Shown: positions 25,321 to 25,960 of the stretch, piece after piece | Layout: each line of letters begins with the position of its first letter | Position numbering within the stretch: position 1 is the stretch's first letter | Assembly: GCA_024244665.1 (NCBI GenBank) | Contig: JAAEOI010000659.1 | Coordinates: 1-25,960 of the forward strand | DNA length: 25,960 nt | Source: Bacteroidota bacterium | GTDB taxonomy: Bacteria > Bacteroidota > Bacteroidia > Bacteroidales > GCA-2748055 | Direction: 5' to 3' | Program-made: the position numbers and the translations under genes | Notes under the pieces: generated by a model | The model's input: the letters and a program-made list of their open reading frames with translations, nothing else | Database searches by the model: none | Told to the model about the DNA's origin: nothing

Positions 25321-25960
25321 TTACTCATCGTTTAAAATCTCTTTTGCCTTGTAAAACTCCTCTACAGCAGAGGCCGTGATCTTCCCGAGAGTGATATAGC
25401 CTTCGGAACTGTAGTGGACTCCGTCGTCTCCAATAGGCAACCTTCCGGGATAGAGTATGGTAACATTGGGTAGTTCCCGACCTGCTCTGTTCTGGGCTGA
25501 TATGACGCTTGCCATGTAGCGCATTTTTTTGCGCCCCGGTGTTTCATTTTGCAATATGCCCTTGTTATCAATGTAGGACAAAACAGCTTTAAGCAGGTCC
25601 TGATCACCAAGGGAACCTTTGCCTGCCGAATTTTTAGCTTCGAGCACCTCCTTTTCATTCAGGAAGGAAAGAACACCTTTGAGCAAATCCTCATCTGTCG
25701 CATAGGACGGAACAAATGTCGGCAGATTCGAGACGCCCAGGTCTGCGCTCAGGTCCGAAATGAGCTGTTTGAAATTATCATAATACTCCTCTGCGAGGCC
25801 TTTTCTTCCATCGGCAGCTGCCTGTTTCCAGACAAAACCGCAAAACTCAGGTTGAGAAATCCTCTTTGCTTCAGCAACAGCATTCATCAGATCCTTATAC
25901 ATCGATCCCTTTTTACCATCCTTGCTGCGCTCGGCCCTCTCAAATGACCAGTTCTTCTCA
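25321..25960 (-). CDS. SASA-type carbohydrate esterase, C-terminal part (cut by window edge)
   Basis: The frame is open to the last base, so the protein's N-terminus lies beyond the window; 212 residues are visible. An internal ATG at 25902 would be a false start, since the reading frame before it (NWSFERAERSKDG) looks coding. GFVWKQAAADG matches the WxQGE-D block of sialate O-acetylesterase-like SGNH hydrolases, and GDDGVHYSSEGY near the end supplies the catalytic Asp/His (His codon at 25414-25416). The nucleophilic serine should lie outside the window. In the W-x-Q block the usual Gly-Glu reads Ala-Ala, which is odd for the oxyanion region. Between the two motifs sits an insertion made of two related helical segments (25642-25695 and 25552-25605). 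Probable role: removing O-acetyl or other acyl groups from the glycan. It is the first visible gene of the leftward operon. Confidence 0.82.
   Translation of the reverse strand, partial: EKNWSFERAERSKDGKKGSMYKDLMNAVAEAKRISQPEFCGFVWKQAAADGRKGLAEEYYDNFKQLISDLSADLGVSNLPTFVPSYATDEDLLKGVLSFLNEKEVLEAKNSAGKGSLGDQDLLKAVLSYIDNKGILQNETPGRKKMRYMASVISAQNRAGRELPNVTILYPGRLPIGDDGVHYSSEGYITLGKITASAVEEFYKAKEILNDE

Noticed and set aside
1..25960. CRISPR array, tRNA, rRNA or riboswitch
   Set aside because: I saw no regularly spaced repeats of CRISPR type, no tRNA-like cloverleaf in the gaps, and the gaps within the operon are too short for a riboswitch.

Overview
The window looks like part of a carbohydrate-degradation locus of a marine bacterium, most likely a Bacteroidota (for example a Marinilabiliales/Prolixibacteraceae-type organism). 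The pointers are exported sulfatases and glycosidases packed head to tail, lysine-rich short signal peptides, several lipoproteins, Tat-exported enzymes, and AT-rich leaders without clear Shine-Dalgarno sites. A member of the PVC group (Kiritimatiellota, Lentisphaerota, Planctomycetota) carrying similar sulfatase clusters cannot be excluded from sequence alone.

Layout. Bases 1-573 hold no convincing gene, only a short tract of imperfect 17-bp tandem repeats. Bases 574-1539 (+) encode a tyrosine recombinase of the integron-integrase (IntI) type. After a 157-base convergent gap, everything from 1697 to the right edge is on the minus strand: eleven complete genes plus one cut by the edge, about 24 kb, with gaps of 0-93 bases and two start/stop overlaps. 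It reads as one operon or a few nested ones, transcribed right to left, with its 5' end beyond base 25960. In order of transcription: SASA-type carbohydrate esterase (partial), lipoprotein sulfatase, sulfatase, DUF3604/PHP-like protein with a propeller-like N-terminus, sulfatase, GH106 alpha-L-rhamnosidase, lipoprotein S1_7-like sulfatase with a C-terminal beta-sandwich, two enolase-superfamily proteins (lipoprotein, then Tat-exported), Tat-exported GH42-like glycosidase, sulfatase, S1_8-like sulfatase with HEAT-like tail, and GH78 alpha-L-rhamnosidase.

How the genes may work together (inference): two unrelated rhamnosidase families, six different S1 sulfatases, an esterase and a beta-galactosidase-like enzyme suggest stepwise exo-removal of sulfate, acyl groups and rhamnose from a sulfated rhamnose-rich polysaccharide (ulvan, rhamnan sulfate or a sulfated rhamnogalactan), mostly in the periplasm or on the cell surface. 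No SusC/SusD pair, polysaccharide lyase, transporter, regulator or sulfatase-maturation gene is in the window.

The most unusual part is the pair of adjacent, translationally linked, exported enolase-superfamily proteins. Both lack the conserved first metal-ligand Asp, and each lacks further, largely different, catalytic positions. Also notable are an internal sequence duplication in the partial esterase, the DUF3604 fusion, and the IntI-type integrase at the end of the locus.
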